Assembly (NCBI GenBank): GCA_964432875.1
Contig: CAYSPJ010000107.1
Span: 1 to 17,564, forward strand
DNA: 17,564 bases
Source of the DNA: JACJYE01 sp964432875
Lineage (GTDB): Bacteria > Bacteroidota > Bacteroidia > Chitinophagales > Saprospiraceae
Direction of reading: 5' to 3'
How positions within the stretch are numbered: position 1 is the first letter of the stretch; each line of letters begins with the position of its first letter. The notes below the pieces were generated by a model. That model ran no database searches. It saw only the letters and a program-made list of their open reading frames with translations, and was not told where the DNA came from. The position numbers and the translations under genes are program-made. Positions 1 to 7,475 of the stretch are shown here, in pieces.

Positions 1-28
1 AGCTCGAAGCTCGAAACCAGCTAAATAC

Positions 29-57
29 TTGCCAATATCCAATATTTCCTATCTTTC
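29..57 (+). promoter_or_regulatory. possible promoter of the dehydrogenase gene
   Basis: TTG at 29-31, an 18-nt spacer, then TATCTTTC at 50-57, which matches the Bacteroidota -7 box TAnnTTTG at 7 of 8 positions. The ATG at 66 lies only 8 nt past the box, so if this promoter is real the transcript would be nearly leaderless. The match is by eye and such AT-rich matches occur by chance. Confidence 0.3.
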
Positions 58-65
58 GGGAAAAA

Positions 66-1028
66 ATGCCAGCATCGCACAAAGTCATCTTTATTGATAA
101 GCCCCATCCTTATTTGGTAGAGCGATTGGGGCAACTGGGCTATGCCATAATCGATTGCCACCAGCTTCCGCTGGACGAGATATATCCCTTGCTGGGTGAA
201 TGCTTCGGGCTGGTCATCCGCAGCCGGTTTACCCTGGATCAGGCCTTTTTAAGCCGATGTCGGCAGTTGAAGTTTATCGCCCGCATGGGTATTGGCTTGG
301 AGCATATCGATGTAGTTTATGCCGCGAGCCAGGGTATCCGGGTCTTTAACTCGCCGGAGGGCAGCCGTGATACTGTGGCAGAACACACCCTCGGCTTTAT
401 CTTGAGCCTGCTCAACCACATCCAGCGCGCCGGGCAGCAGGTGCGCCAGGGGCAGTGGATCAGGGAAGGGAATAAAGGTTACGAATTGCGGCACCGCACG
501 GTAGGCATCATCGGCTTTGGCAATACGGGCAGCGCTGTGGCGCAGCGCCTTAGCAGCTTTGGCTGTCAGGTGATCGCTTATGATAAGTTTAAAACCAACT
601 ACGCCGGAGGTTTGGCGGAAGAAGTGGATTTAAAAACAATCTTCCAGGACGCAGATGTGGTGAGCCTGCACATCCCTTATGAAGATTACAACCACCACTT
701 TGTCAACCGGGGCTTTTTAGCCAGTTTCCGCAAGCCCATTTTCCTCATCAATACCTCCCGGGGGCTGGTATTGAAAACCGAAGATTTAGTGGAAGCCTTA
801 AAATCAGGACAGGTATTGGGCGCTGGGCTGGATGTGATCGAGTACGAAGAGCAGTCTTTCAGTACACTGGATATAGCACAATTGCCCGAGCCGTTTCAGT
901 ACCTGCGCCAGGCTGAGAACGTCATCCTGACCCCCCATATCGCCGGCTTATCGCACGAAGTGATGGGGGCGCATGCCCGGGTGTTGGCGGAAAAAATCGA
1001 GTATGCTTTCAACAGCCACCCTGGCTGA
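66..1028 (+). CDS. D-2-hydroxyacid dehydrogenase (phosphoglycerate dehydrogenase-like)
   Basis: This 320-residue cytoplasmic protein belongs to the NAD-dependent D-isomer 2-hydroxyacid dehydrogenase family, which interconverts 2-keto acids and D-2-hydroxy acids. The split substrate-binding domain is about residues 1-100 and 290-320. The Rossmann domain between them carries the dinucleotide motif GIIGFGNTG (147-155). The catalytic triad is readable: Arg232 in NTSRG, Glu261 in DVIEYEE and His291 in TPHIAG. The length fits short family members without an ACT domain, so a true serine-pathway SerA is possible but not shown; the substrate cannot be read from sequence. No serC lies nearby. The ATG at 66 is chosen because the Rossmann-preceding domain needs the full N-terminus and the next Met is residue 74. 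Its last 20 nt overlap the end of the convergent fecR-like gene. Confidence 0.9.
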   Translation: MPASHKVIFIDKPHPYLVERLGQLGYAIIDCHQLPLDEIYPLLGECFGLVIRSRFTLDQAFLSRCRQLKFIARMGIGLEHIDVVYAASQGIRVFNSPEGSRDTVAEHTLGFILSLLNHIQRAGQQVRQGQWIREGNKGYELRHRTVGIIGFGNTGSAVAQRLSSFGCQVIAYDKFKTNYAGGLAEEVDLKTIFQDADVVSLHIPYEDYNHHFVNRGFLASFRKPIFLINTSRGLVLKTEDLVEALKSGQVLGAGLDVIEYEEQSFSTLDIAQLPEPFQYLRQAENVILTPHIAGLSHEVMGAHARVLAEKIEYAFNSHPG

Positions 1029-2007
1029 TGATGTAGTAATTATCGGCAGCTTGACTGATGTTGAAGCCGTAGATGAGCTTCAGGGCATCCAGCACGCCCT
1101 GGAGGGTTTCCTGGCTGAAGGCCATGGAGAGCGCGCAGGAAGCAGCTTGCTGATTGCGCAATTCCAGTTTGACTTTGTAATAGCGCTCAATGGCAGGCAG
1201 GGCCTCTTGTAGCGGGACGTTTCGGAATTCCAGGCGGTGGGTGTGCCAGGCAAGTGCATTTAGGCTCGGAGCGTTTTGCTGGGCTACCTCTCCATGGTGG
1301 TAGAAGATACCGCGCTCGCCAGCTTGCAGTTCGATCGCACGCTGGCTGCTTAGCGGAGTGAAACGGACGCGGCCTTCCTGGACTTCCACCTCGGTAAAAG
1401 GCTCGTTGGGGTAGGCACGCAAGTTGAAGGCAGTGCCCAGCACCTCTACCGTGGCCTCTGGGGTTTGGATGATGAAAGGGGCATCGTCCTGGTGGGCCAC
1501 TTTGAAATAAGCCTCGCCCTGCAGTTGTACTTTCCGGGCTGCCAGGCCCTCGAAGCTGGCGGGCAGGTAGAGGGAAGCGTGTTCATTGAGCATTACCAGA
1601 GAGCCATCGGGCAGTTTGGTTTCCAAAACTTCCCCGGCAGCGGTGGCGTAAGCCAAGTCAGCAGGAGTGCTTTGGTTTTGCCATCGCCACCAGCCGGCCA
1701 TCGCCACTAGGGCTATAGCCGCAGCGACAGCCCGCCAGCTATAGAGCATGCGCCGGGCCGGGCGCTTTTCTGCCTGGAGATTTTTTTCCGTGGCCAGCCG
1801 CTGCTGAAAGCGGGCCAGCCCGGCTTCTACATCCGGTTCGTAGCCTTGCTTGTACTGGCCAGAGCGCTCCCAGAGTTCCTCCAGGTTTTTAAAAAGGCTT
1901 GTGTTTTCCTCTTTAGCTTCTAAACCCAGCAACTCCTGTCGCTCTTCTAGCTTCATATCTCCGCGCAATTTCTTGAAAAAGAGCAGTATGTGCTTAGTCG
2001 TATCCAT
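1009..2007 (-). CDS. FecR-family anti-sigma factor with DUF4974-like C-terminus
   Basis: This 332-residue inner-membrane protein is a FecR-type regulator that normally holds an ECF sigma factor inactive and passes an envelope signal to it. Residues 1-85 are cytoplasmic and charged. One membrane helix is visible at about 91-108. The periplasmic FecR domain spans about 119-220, with typical LPDGSLVMLNEHASL and GEAYFKV stretches. A DUF4974-like domain follows (about 258-330; LEFRNVPLQEAL and the YGFNIS region). It lies 88 bp downstream of the sigma gene on the same strand and probably shares its transcript. In Bacteroidota such pairs usually precede a SusC/TonB receptor gene. Here the next gene is convergent, so the receptor is absent or elsewhere. 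The stop codon lies inside the 3' end of the dehydrogenase gene. Confidence 0.9.
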   Translation of the reverse strand: MDTTKHILLFFKKLRGDMKLEERQELLGLEAKEENTSLFKNLEELWERSGQYKQGYEPDVEAGLARFQQRLATEKNLQAEKRPARRMLYSWRAVAAAIALVAMAGWWRWQNQSTPADLAYATAAGEVLETKLPDGSLVMLNEHASLYLPASFEGLAARKVQLQGEAYFKVAHQDDAPFIIQTPEATVEVLGTAFNLRAYPNEPFTEVEVQEGRVRFTPLSSQRAIELQAGERGIFYHHGEVAQQNAPSLNALAWHTHRLEFRNVPLQEALPAIERYYKVKLELRNQQAASCALSMAFSQETLQGVLDALKLIYGFNISQAADNYYIISQGGC

Positions 2008-2095
2008 CTTCTAGATTTCTTCGTTTTTTAAGACACTGGCATGAGCAGGTGCCCCTATGTTTTTGCTTATGGTTTTCTATTTAAACCGTTTTTTG

Positions 2096-2725
2096 TCAGC
2101 CAGCCGCTGAAATCGTATTTAATAGCAGCAGTAAAGCGGCGCTCAAATAAGGGGCCAGGGCAGCGCGCAGCAGTTTCAAAGCTTTGGATATCTGGTTTTC
2201 CACGGTTTTGACCGAAATATCCAGGTTCTCAGCTATTTCAGCGTACGACAGTTGCTCAAAGCGGCTCAGCACAAAAACCACCCGGCAGCGTTCGGGTAGT
2301 TGGTCGATAGCCTGGTCAATAAAGCGCTGCAATTCCTCCGCTTCCAGATGCTGGCCGATAGTGGGCAGCCCGCTGGCGATAGGTACCTGGCTATCATCCA
2401 GTTCAAAGCTGATTTTCCGGTCTCGGATATAGTTGAGCGAACGGTTGACGGCAGCGCGCCGCAGGTAAGCCTTGAGGGAGGTATTGACCTGCAGTTGATC
2501 TCGCTTGCGCCATAGCTCGAGAAATACCTCCTGCGCCAAGTCTTCCGCCAGGTTTTGATCGGGGATGACCCGGTAAACCGCCTGGCAGATGAAGCTGTAG
2601 TGCAGGCGAAAGATGAGCACTATCGCCTGGTCGCTATCCTGAGCCAGCAATTCCAGCAGTTCCTGATCGGTGTATTGTTGTTGCAAAGCAAAATCGATAT
2701 TTAGTAATACTCCTTCTTTGACCAT
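2096..2725 (-). CDS. ECF RNA polymerase sigma factor, FecI-like
   Basis: This 209-residue ECF sigma factor directs RNA polymerase to a small set of promoters. Region 2 covers about residues 37-103, including the NLAEDLAQEVFLELW stretch that contacts core enzyme and the -10 region. Region 4 covers about 132-186, with QLPERCRVVFVLSRFEQLSY and the helix-turn-helix AEIAENLDISVKTVENQISK. The tail (190-209) is hydrophobic and Leu-rich, a trait I recall in many Bacteroidota FecI-like sigma factors. It is followed by the cognate FecR gene and is divergent from the AGCS symporter across 240-250 bp. The start may be a few codons downstream, because the first ten residues carry no conserved feature. Targets cannot be inferred. 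Confidence 0.9.
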   Translation of the reverse strand: MVKEGVLLNIDFALQQQYTDQELLELLAQDSDQAIVLIFRLHYSFICQAVYRVIPDQNLAEDLAQEVFLELWRKRDQLQVNTSLKAYLRRAAVNRSLNYIRDRKISFELDDSQVPIASGLPTIGQHLEAEELQRFIDQAIDQLPERCRVVFVLSRFEQLSYAEIAENLDISVKTVENQISKALKLLRAALAPYLSAALLLLLNTISAAG

Positions 2726-2897
2726 TCGGGCTTGCTACTGGCAATTAAGCACAAAAATCGACAAAGAACGATAACGTTTCGGTGCTTCCTTTAACAGAGC
2801 TGCAGCGAAATTAGTTAAAAGAGTTGATAAAAACCAAATGCCGGTTTAAGTGCGAGGCATGGCAGGGCCGCCGCGCATGAAATAAGCAGGGCAGAAT

Positions 2898-2929
2898 TTT
2901 GAATAAATCCGAATAAACCAATACCTTTC
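2898..2929 (+). promoter_or_regulatory. probable promoter of the AGCS symporter gene
   Basis: TTTG at 2898-2901 and TACCTTTC at 2922-2929 are separated by exactly 20 nt. This fits the Bacteroidota primary-sigma pattern, with 7 of 8 positions of TAnnTTTG. It would give a 5' leader of about 38 nt before the ATG at 2975. Confidence 0.5.
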
Positions 2930-2974
2930 CCCCTTCTTTTTAAAACCGCTCAAACATCAATTGCTTTGGAACAG

Positions 2975-4501
2975 ATGAAAAAAACGTTACTACTGCTCAT
3001 TTCGAGCTTGCTGACACCTTTGGCTCTTTTGGCGCAAGAAACGCCAATCGGCTGGGATGAATGGATCAACGACCGAGTGCAGCCCATCACCGATGCGGTC
3101 TCAGGCTTTGTTTTTTACTCCATACAGCTTGGGGAGGAAGCCACTACGGCTATGCCGATCGTCATCATCATCTTGCTCAGTGGTGCCACCTTTTTTACCT
3201 TTTATTTTGGCTTTATCCAATTCCGTGGCTTCAAGCTCGCTATTGATACGGTGCGAGGCAAGTATTCCAACCCTGATGACGCGGGGGAGGTGTCCCATTT
3301 CCAGGCGCTCACGGCTGCTCTTTCCGGTACGGTGGGCCTGGGCAATATCGCCGGCGTAGCCATCGCTATCTCCTTGGGTGGGCCGGGCGCGACCTTTTGG
3401 ATGATCGTCGCAGGTGTGCTGGGTATGGCTTCTAAGTTTACCGAGTGTACCCTAGGGGTAAAATATCGGGATATTGGCCCTGATGGCACAGTCTATGGCG
3501 GCCCGATGTACTATCTGACCAAGGGTTTGCGGGAGAAAGGCTATGCCAACCTGGGCAAAGTGCTGGCCGTATTTTTTGCTGTCATGTGTATCGGCGGCTC
3601 TTTTGGCGGCGGGAATATGTTTCAGGCCAATCAGGCTGCCAAGCAGTTTAATGACATGATCGGCGTCAGCTCTTCGGGTTCTGCCGGCTTGGTTTTTGGC
3701 ATCGTATTGGCCCTGTTGGTCGCCATGGTCATCATCGGCGGCATCAAGCGTATCGGCTCGGTTACCGAGCGGGTAGTGCCGTTTATGTGCGGCATTTATG
3801 TGCTGGCGGCGCTGATCATCATTTTTGCCAATCCTTGGGAATTGCCTAAGGCTTTCAGCCTCATTATCTCAGGTGCTTTTACCCCTGAAGGTGTAGCGGG
3901 GGGCTTTGTAGGGGTCTTAGTCCAGGGCTTCCGCCGGGCGGCTTTCTCCAATGAAGCCGGGGTGGGTTCGGCGGCTATCGCTCACTCGGCCGTGCGCACC
4001 GAACACCCGGCCAGCGAAGGTATTGTAGCCCTGCTGGAGCCTTTTATCGATACCGTCGTCGTTTGTACCATGACGGCTCTGGTCATCATCGTCACCAACA
4101 ACTACGCCAACCCTAGCGGCGCTATGAGCGGGGTGGATTTGACTTCCAAGGCTTTCGCCGATGTCATCCCCTGGTTCCCCTACGTTTTGACGGTAGCAGT
4201 GGTGCTGTTTGCTTTTTCTACCATGCTCTCCTGGTCTTATTATGGCCTGCAAAGCTGGATGTTCCTCTTCGGCCGCAGCAAACTGTCCGACTATGTTTAC
4301 AAGCTGATTTTCTGCACTTTTATCGTGTTAGGCTCCGCTGCCAGCTTGGGTGCCGTAACGGATTTCTCCGACGCGATGATCTTTGCCATGGTCGTGCCCA
4401 ATATGATTGGCCTGATGTTCCTCCTGCCAGAGGTGCGCAAAGCAGCCAACTCTTATATGTCGAAAATCAAAACGGGAGAAATCAAGGCTTATAAGCGCTA
4501 G
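2975..4501 (+). CDS. amino acid carrier protein, alanine/glycine:cation symporter (AGCS) family
   Basis: This inner-membrane protein of about 508 residues couples uptake of alanine, glycine or a similar small amino acid to sodium or proton entry. The AGCS hallmark GTVGLGNIAGVAIAISLGGP is present about 115 residues in. The other family stretches, FRRAAFSNEAGVGSAAIAHS and the final helices with SWSYYGLQSWMF, are intact, and the length is normal for the family. An in-frame TTG at 2966 would add three residues. I prefer the ATG at 2975 because it yields a clean N-terminus, MKKTLLLLISSLL..LAQE, which resembles a signal sequence or extra first helix. The gene is divergent from the sigma factor and ends in a strong hairpin. 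The exact substrate is not readable. Confidence 0.92.
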   Translation: MKKTLLLLISSLLTPLALLAQETPIGWDEWINDRVQPITDAVSGFVFYSIQLGEEATTAMPIVIIILLSGATFFTFYFGFIQFRGFKLAIDTVRGKYSNPDDAGEVSHFQALTAALSGTVGLGNIAGVAIAISLGGPGATFWMIVAGVLGMASKFTECTLGVKYRDIGPDGTVYGGPMYYLTKGLREKGYANLGKVLAVFFAVMCIGGSFGGGNMFQANQAAKQFNDMIGVSSSGSAGLVFGIVLALLVAMVIIGGIKRIGSVTERVVPFMCGIYVLAALIIIFANPWELPKAFSLIISGAFTPEGVAGGFVGVLVQGFRRAAFSNEAGVGSAAIAHSAVRTEHPASEGIVALLEPFIDTVVVCTMTALVIIVTNNYANPSGAMSGVDLTSKAFADVIPWFPYVLTVAVVLFAFSTMLSWSYYGLQSWMFLFGRSKLSDYVYKLIFCTFIVLGSAASLGAVTDFSDAMIFAMVVPNMIGLMFLLPEVRKAANSYMSKIKTGEIKAYKR

Positions 4502-4516
4502 AAACGGATATAGCAT

Positions 4517-4552
4517 AGAGAGGAGCCTGTCTGAAGAGGCAGCCTCCTCTCT
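4517..4552 (+). terminator. hairpin after the AGCS gene (terminator-like)
   Basis: Arms 4517-4532 and 4537-4552 pair over 16 positions with one C:C mismatch and one G:U wobble around a GAAG tetraloop. It begins 15 nt after the symporter stop codon. No T-tract follows, so it could be a transcript-stabilising 3' hairpin rather than a classic intrinsic terminator. Confidence 0.65.
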
Positions 4553-4578
4553 TAGCCGTAGATTGGCGGCGTTTTAAT

Positions 4579-4616
4579 AAAAACAAAAAGTTTTTGTTTT
4601 TAAAAACAAATTGTTT
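4579..4616. repeat. three overlapping AT-rich palindromes
   Basis: Palindrome one has perfect 11-bp arms (AAAAACAAAAA at 4579-4589, TTTTTGTTTTT at 4591-4601) around a single G. Palindrome two is TTTGTTTTTAAAAACAAA (4593-4610). Palindrome three is AAACAAATTGTTT (4604-4616). Each shares sequence with the next, and the array covers the -33 element of the glucosaminidase promoter. Confidence 0.7.
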
Positions 4617-4623
4617 ATATTTG
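4593..4623 (+). promoter_or_regulatory. promoter of the glucosaminidase gene
   Basis: TTTG at 4593-4596, a 19-nt spacer and TATATTTG at 4616-4623 form a perfect match to the Bacteroidota TTTG/TAnnTTTG consensus. It is the best promoter in the window. The leader to the ATG at 4662 would be about 30 nt. Confidence 0.65.
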
Positions 4624-4661
4624 CATCGTTGATAAACTTTTTGAAACAAAAGTTTTAACTC

Positions 4662-5513
4662 ATGATGCAATACAGACTCACACAAAGCCGGGGCCAGGGC
4701 GGCAGCTATCGCTGGCAAAGCCTGGTCGATTCCGTCAACCGCAACTGGTTTCGCTGGTTATTGGCAGGCATGGCGCTTTATATCCTCTTCTGTAAAGACA
4801 TCAGCATCCAATTCAACCTGGGCTCAACCGCAGTGCTTGATAGCCAAGCTACGGCGGCTATCCCGGAAAGGGTGGGGGAGGGGGCGCTGGCTAAACCTGC
4901 CACAAGCCACGGGGTTCCTCCTCAGAATGTGTCCAAGGCCGCAGAGGGTGCCCAAGGAGGAGGCTGGGACCCCCGGCAGGCCAACGATTTTTCAAACCTC
5001 ACCTTTGTGCTTAGCCCGGATTATGCTCAGCGGCACCGTGTACGCCCGGACATCGCGCGGCAAAAAGTAACCGTTTGCCAGGATTACGCCCGGCAATATG
5101 CGCCTATCGCCCGCGATGAGATGCGGCAGTATGGCGTGCCTGCCAGTATCAAGTTAGCCCAGGCGCTGCTGGAGTCGAATGCCGGGGAAAGCCGCCTGGC
5201 CAAAGAGTCGAACAACCATTTCGGCATCAAATGCCGCAGCAAATGCCGCGGCTGCACTTGCCGCAATTATACCGACGACGATATCTATGACATGTTCCGG
5301 GTGTTTGAAAACGCGTCGGAGAGCTTTCGCGAGCACTCCATCCTGCTCAACAGCGCCCGTTATAAGCATCTGCACGAGCTGAGCCCGGATGATTACAAAG
5401 GCTGGGCTCGTGGCTTAAAGAAAGCTGGCTACGCCACTGATAAGCGCTATGCAGAGAAGCTGATTCAAATCATCGAGTTCCTGGAGCTGCACCAGTATGA
5501 TCGGGCCGCTTGA
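4662..5513 (+). CDS. membrane-anchored glucosaminidase-domain protein (peptidoglycan hydrolase)
   Basis: This 283-residue protein has a short cytoplasmic N-terminus, one membrane helix (about 30-47, WFRWLLAGMALYILFC) and a low-complexity Gly/Ala/Pro linker to about residue 110. A glucosaminidase-type (FlgJ/LytG-like, GH73-related) domain follows from about 140 to 280. The family stretch YGVPASIKLAQALLESNAG contains the likely catalytic Glu171, followed by NNHFGIKC. It would cut glycan strands of peptidoglycan from the periplasmic side of the inner membrane. A cluster CxxxCxxCxC at 191-200 is inserted just after HFGIK. There is no LysM domain. Two in-frame ATGs (4662, 4665) make the start uncertain by one codon. 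It is bounded by its own promoter and terminator, so it is probably monocistronic. Confidence 0.88.
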   Translation: MMQYRLTQSRGQGGSYRWQSLVDSVNRNWFRWLLAGMALYILFCKDISIQFNLGSTAVLDSQATAAIPERVGEGALAKPATSHGVPPQNVSKAAEGAQGGGWDPRQANDFSNLTFVLSPDYAQRHRVRPDIARQKVTVCQDYARQYAPIARDEMRQYGVPASIKLAQALLESNAGESRLAKESNNHFGIKCRSKCRGCTCRNYTDDDIYDMFRVFENASESFREHSILLNSARYKHLHELSPDDYKGWARGLKKAGYATDKRYAEKLIQIIEFLELHQYDRAA

Positions 5514-5524
5514 GATAGCATAAA

Positions 5525-5562
5525 AAAAAGCCTCCCTGGATTTGTTGCCGGGGAGGCTTTTT
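5525..5562 (+). terminator. rho-independent terminator after the glucosaminidase gene
   Basis: Arms 5525-5539 and 5548-5562 form a 15-bp stem (one G:U pair) with an 8-nt loop. The arm is A-rich on the left and ends in TTTTT on the right, so it could act on either strand. It starts 11 nt after the stop codon. Confidence 0.85.
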
Positions 5563-5572
5563 GTTATTTTTC
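5541..5572 (+). promoter_or_regulatory. possible promoter of the TRAP operon, overlapping the terminator
   Basis: TTTG at 5541-5544 lies in the loop of the preceding terminator. TATTTTTC at 5565-5572 follows after a 20-nt spacer and matches TAnnTTTG at 7 of 8 positions. It would place the start about 20-25 nt before the dctQ ATG. Nothing better is visible in the 87-bp gap. Confidence 0.35.
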
Positions 5573-5600
5573 GCGCCGGGCTTGAAAAACCGGCTGGAGC

Positions 5601-6146
5601 ATGAAGAAATTCCTGGAGCGTTTATCAAAAAATATCAACCTGCTCAACGAGCAAGTAGGGCGGGCTGTATCCTGGCTTACCGCCGCGCTCGTATTGCTCA
5701 TTTGCTATGACGTGTTCAGCCGCTACGCCCTGAGCCATACCTCGGCCTGGACAATGGAGCTGGAATGGCACCTTTTTGCTCTGATTTTTCTATTGGGGGC
5801 TGGCTATGCCTTCCGGCATGACAAGCACGTGCGGGTCGATTTGTTTTATGCGAGCTTTTCAGCGCGCGACAAAGCACTGGTAAACCTACTGGGCGGGCTG
5901 TTATTCCTACTGCCCTTGTGCCTGGTGCTGATGTATGCCACTTTTCAATATGCCTGGATGTCTTACCTGATCCGGGAAGGCTCGCCCGACCCTGGCGGCT
6001 TGCCGGCCCGCTATGTGATTAAATTTTCGATTTTCCTGGCCATCGGGCTATTGTTCCTGCAGGGCTTGGCCAGCGTGATTGACGCAGGGCTGCTGCTGGC
6101 GGGCACAAGCGATGCAGCCGGCGTAGAAGAAAAAAAACCAAGCTGA
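5601..6146 (+). CDS. dctQ: TRAP transporter small permease subunit (DctQ-like)
   Basis: This 181-residue inner-membrane protein has four predicted helices (about 22-40, 54-71, 95-115, 138-160). The stretch ELEWHLFALIFLLGAGYAFR followed by DKHVRVDLFY is typical of DctQ, of the mannitol/chloroaromatic-type subgroup as I recall. DctQ partners DctM in tripartite, sodium-driven uptake of carboxylates or related organic acids delivered by a periplasmic DctP protein. The stop codon overlaps the dctM start by one base (TGATG at 6144-6148), so the two are translationally coupled. No dctP gene is present in the window, upstream or downstream. Confidence 0.9.
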   Translation: MKKFLERLSKNINLLNEQVGRAVSWLTAALVLLICYDVFSRYALSHTSAWTMELEWHLFALIFLLGAGYAFRHDKHVRVDLFYASFSARDKALVNLLGGLLFLLPLCLVLMYATFQYAWMSYLIREGSPDPGGLPARYVIKFSIFLAIGLLFLQGLASVIDAGLLLAGTSDAAGVEEKKPS

Positions 6147-7450
6147 TGGAAATACTGGCAATCATCCTTTTCGTCAGCATCTTTCTGCTCATCCTCTACG
6201 GCTACCCCGTAGCTTTCACCTTGGGAGGTATCTCTATCCTTTACGCCTTGTGTTTCCTGGGGCCTGCTACTTTTAGCGCGCTGCCGCCCCGCATCATGGG
6301 AGTGATGAGCAATTATGTACTGTTGGCTGTGCCGCTCTTCATCTTCATGGGCATTATGCTGGAAAAATCTGGCATGGCGGAGAGCTTGTTGGAAACGATG
6401 GCTATCCTCTTTGGTCGCCTGAAGGGCGGGTTGGCTATCAGCGTGGTTATCGTTGGGGCCTTGTTGGCCGCCTCCACCGGCATTGTGGGCGCTACGGTAG
6501 TGACCATGGGCCTAATCAGCCTTCCCACGATGCTAAAAAGGGGCTATCAGCCGGAATTGGCAACGGGTACGATCGCTGCTTCGGGTACCTTGGGGCAAAT
6601 CATCCCCCCCTCGGTAGTCTTGGTCTTGTTAGGTAGCGTGCTGAACGTGTCGGTGGGCAAGCTCTTTGCCGCGGCCCTGCTGCCCGGGCTCTTACTCGTC
6701 ATTGCATATATTGTCTATATCGCCCTGGCCGCGGCCTGGAAGCCGGAGATAGGGCCATGCATCCCGGAGGAGGAAATCCGCGCCTTTCGGCATAAGGGCT
6801 TTTGGGGTAAGGTGCTCAAAGCTTTTTTCCTGCCGCTTTTCCTCATCGTCGCAGTGCTAGGCTCCATCTTTGCCGGCATCGCCTCGCCAACAGAGGCTGC
6901 CGCCGTGGGTGCCCTGGGGGCTACTCTGCTCACCATCCTGCAAGGGCGCTTTAAGCTGAGCGTCCTCCAATCCGTCATGCGGGAAACGACTCACCTGACC
7001 AGCATGGTGTTTATCATCTTATTGGGGGCCACGGTTTTCTCCTTCGTCTTCCGCGAAATGGAAGGTGATATTTACCTCGTCAACCTGATCCGGCAGTCCG
7101 ATCTATCGCCCATGGCCTTCCTGGCCCTGGTCATGGTCGTGGTTTTTGTCGTGGGGTTTTTTATCGACTTTATCGAGATCATCTTCATCGTGGTGCCGGT
7201 AGTGGCACCCGTCTTTATCGAGTTGGGCGTCGATCTGATTTGGATCGGAGTGCTGCTGGGCGTAAACCTGCAGACCTCATTCCTGTCTCCACCTTTCGGC
7301 TTCTCGCTTTTTTATCTCAAGGGCGTCGCGCCGCCGGGCATCACCACGAGCCATCTCTATCGCGGGATTTTGCCCTTCTTGTTCCTCCAGTTGCTCCTAC
7401 TGGTCATGCTCATCGCCTTCCCGGATTTGATTTATTGGATTGGGAGTTGA
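6146..7450 (+). CDS. dctM: TRAP transporter large permease subunit (DctM-like)
   Basis: This 434-residue inner-membrane transport subunit belongs to the ion transporter superfamily and provides the sodium-coupled path for the substrate. About 12 hydrophobic segments run through the full length. Family-typical stretches include LAVPLFIFMGIMLEKSGMAE, ASTGIVGATVVTMGLISLP, AASGTLGQIIPPSVVLVLLG and IASPTEAAAVGALGA; the C-terminal FLSPPFGFSLFYLKG is intact. The length is usual for DctM. It is the second gene of a dctQ-dctM operon and ends 25 nt before a large hairpin. The substrate cannot be deduced; an organic acid is the family expectation. Confidence 0.92.
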   Translation: MEILAIILFVSIFLLILYGYPVAFTLGGISILYALCFLGPATFSALPPRIMGVMSNYVLLAVPLFIFMGIMLEKSGMAESLLETMAILFGRLKGGLAISVVIVGALLAASTGIVGATVVTMGLISLPTMLKRGYQPELATGTIAASGTLGQIIPPSVVLVLLGSVLNVSVGKLFAAALLPGLLLVIAYIVYIALAAAWKPEIGPCIPEEEIRAFRHKGFWGKVLKAFFLPLFLIVAVLGSIFAGIASPTEAAAVGALGATLLTILQGRFKLSVLQSVMRETTHLTSMVFIILLGATVFSFVFREMEGDIYLVNLIRQSDLSPMAFLALVMVVVFVVGFFIDFIEIIFIVVPVVAPVFIELGVDLIWIGVLLGVNLQTSFLSPPFGFSLFYLKGVAPPGITTSHLYRGILPFLFLQLLLLVMLIAFPDLIYWIGS

Positions 7451-7475
7451 TGGACTGCTCCGCATCCCCTTGTGG

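Noticed and set aside
1..24. Possible end of an upstream gene (an open frame ending in TAA at 22-24) and the direct repeat AGCTCGA
   Set aside because: Only seven codons are visible, so coding cannot be judged; the 7-nt repeat is too short to matter.
2966..2974. TTG start for the AGCS symporter, three codons upstream
   Set aside because: The ATG at 2975 gives a standard signal-like N-terminus; the TTG adds only Met-Glu-Gln.
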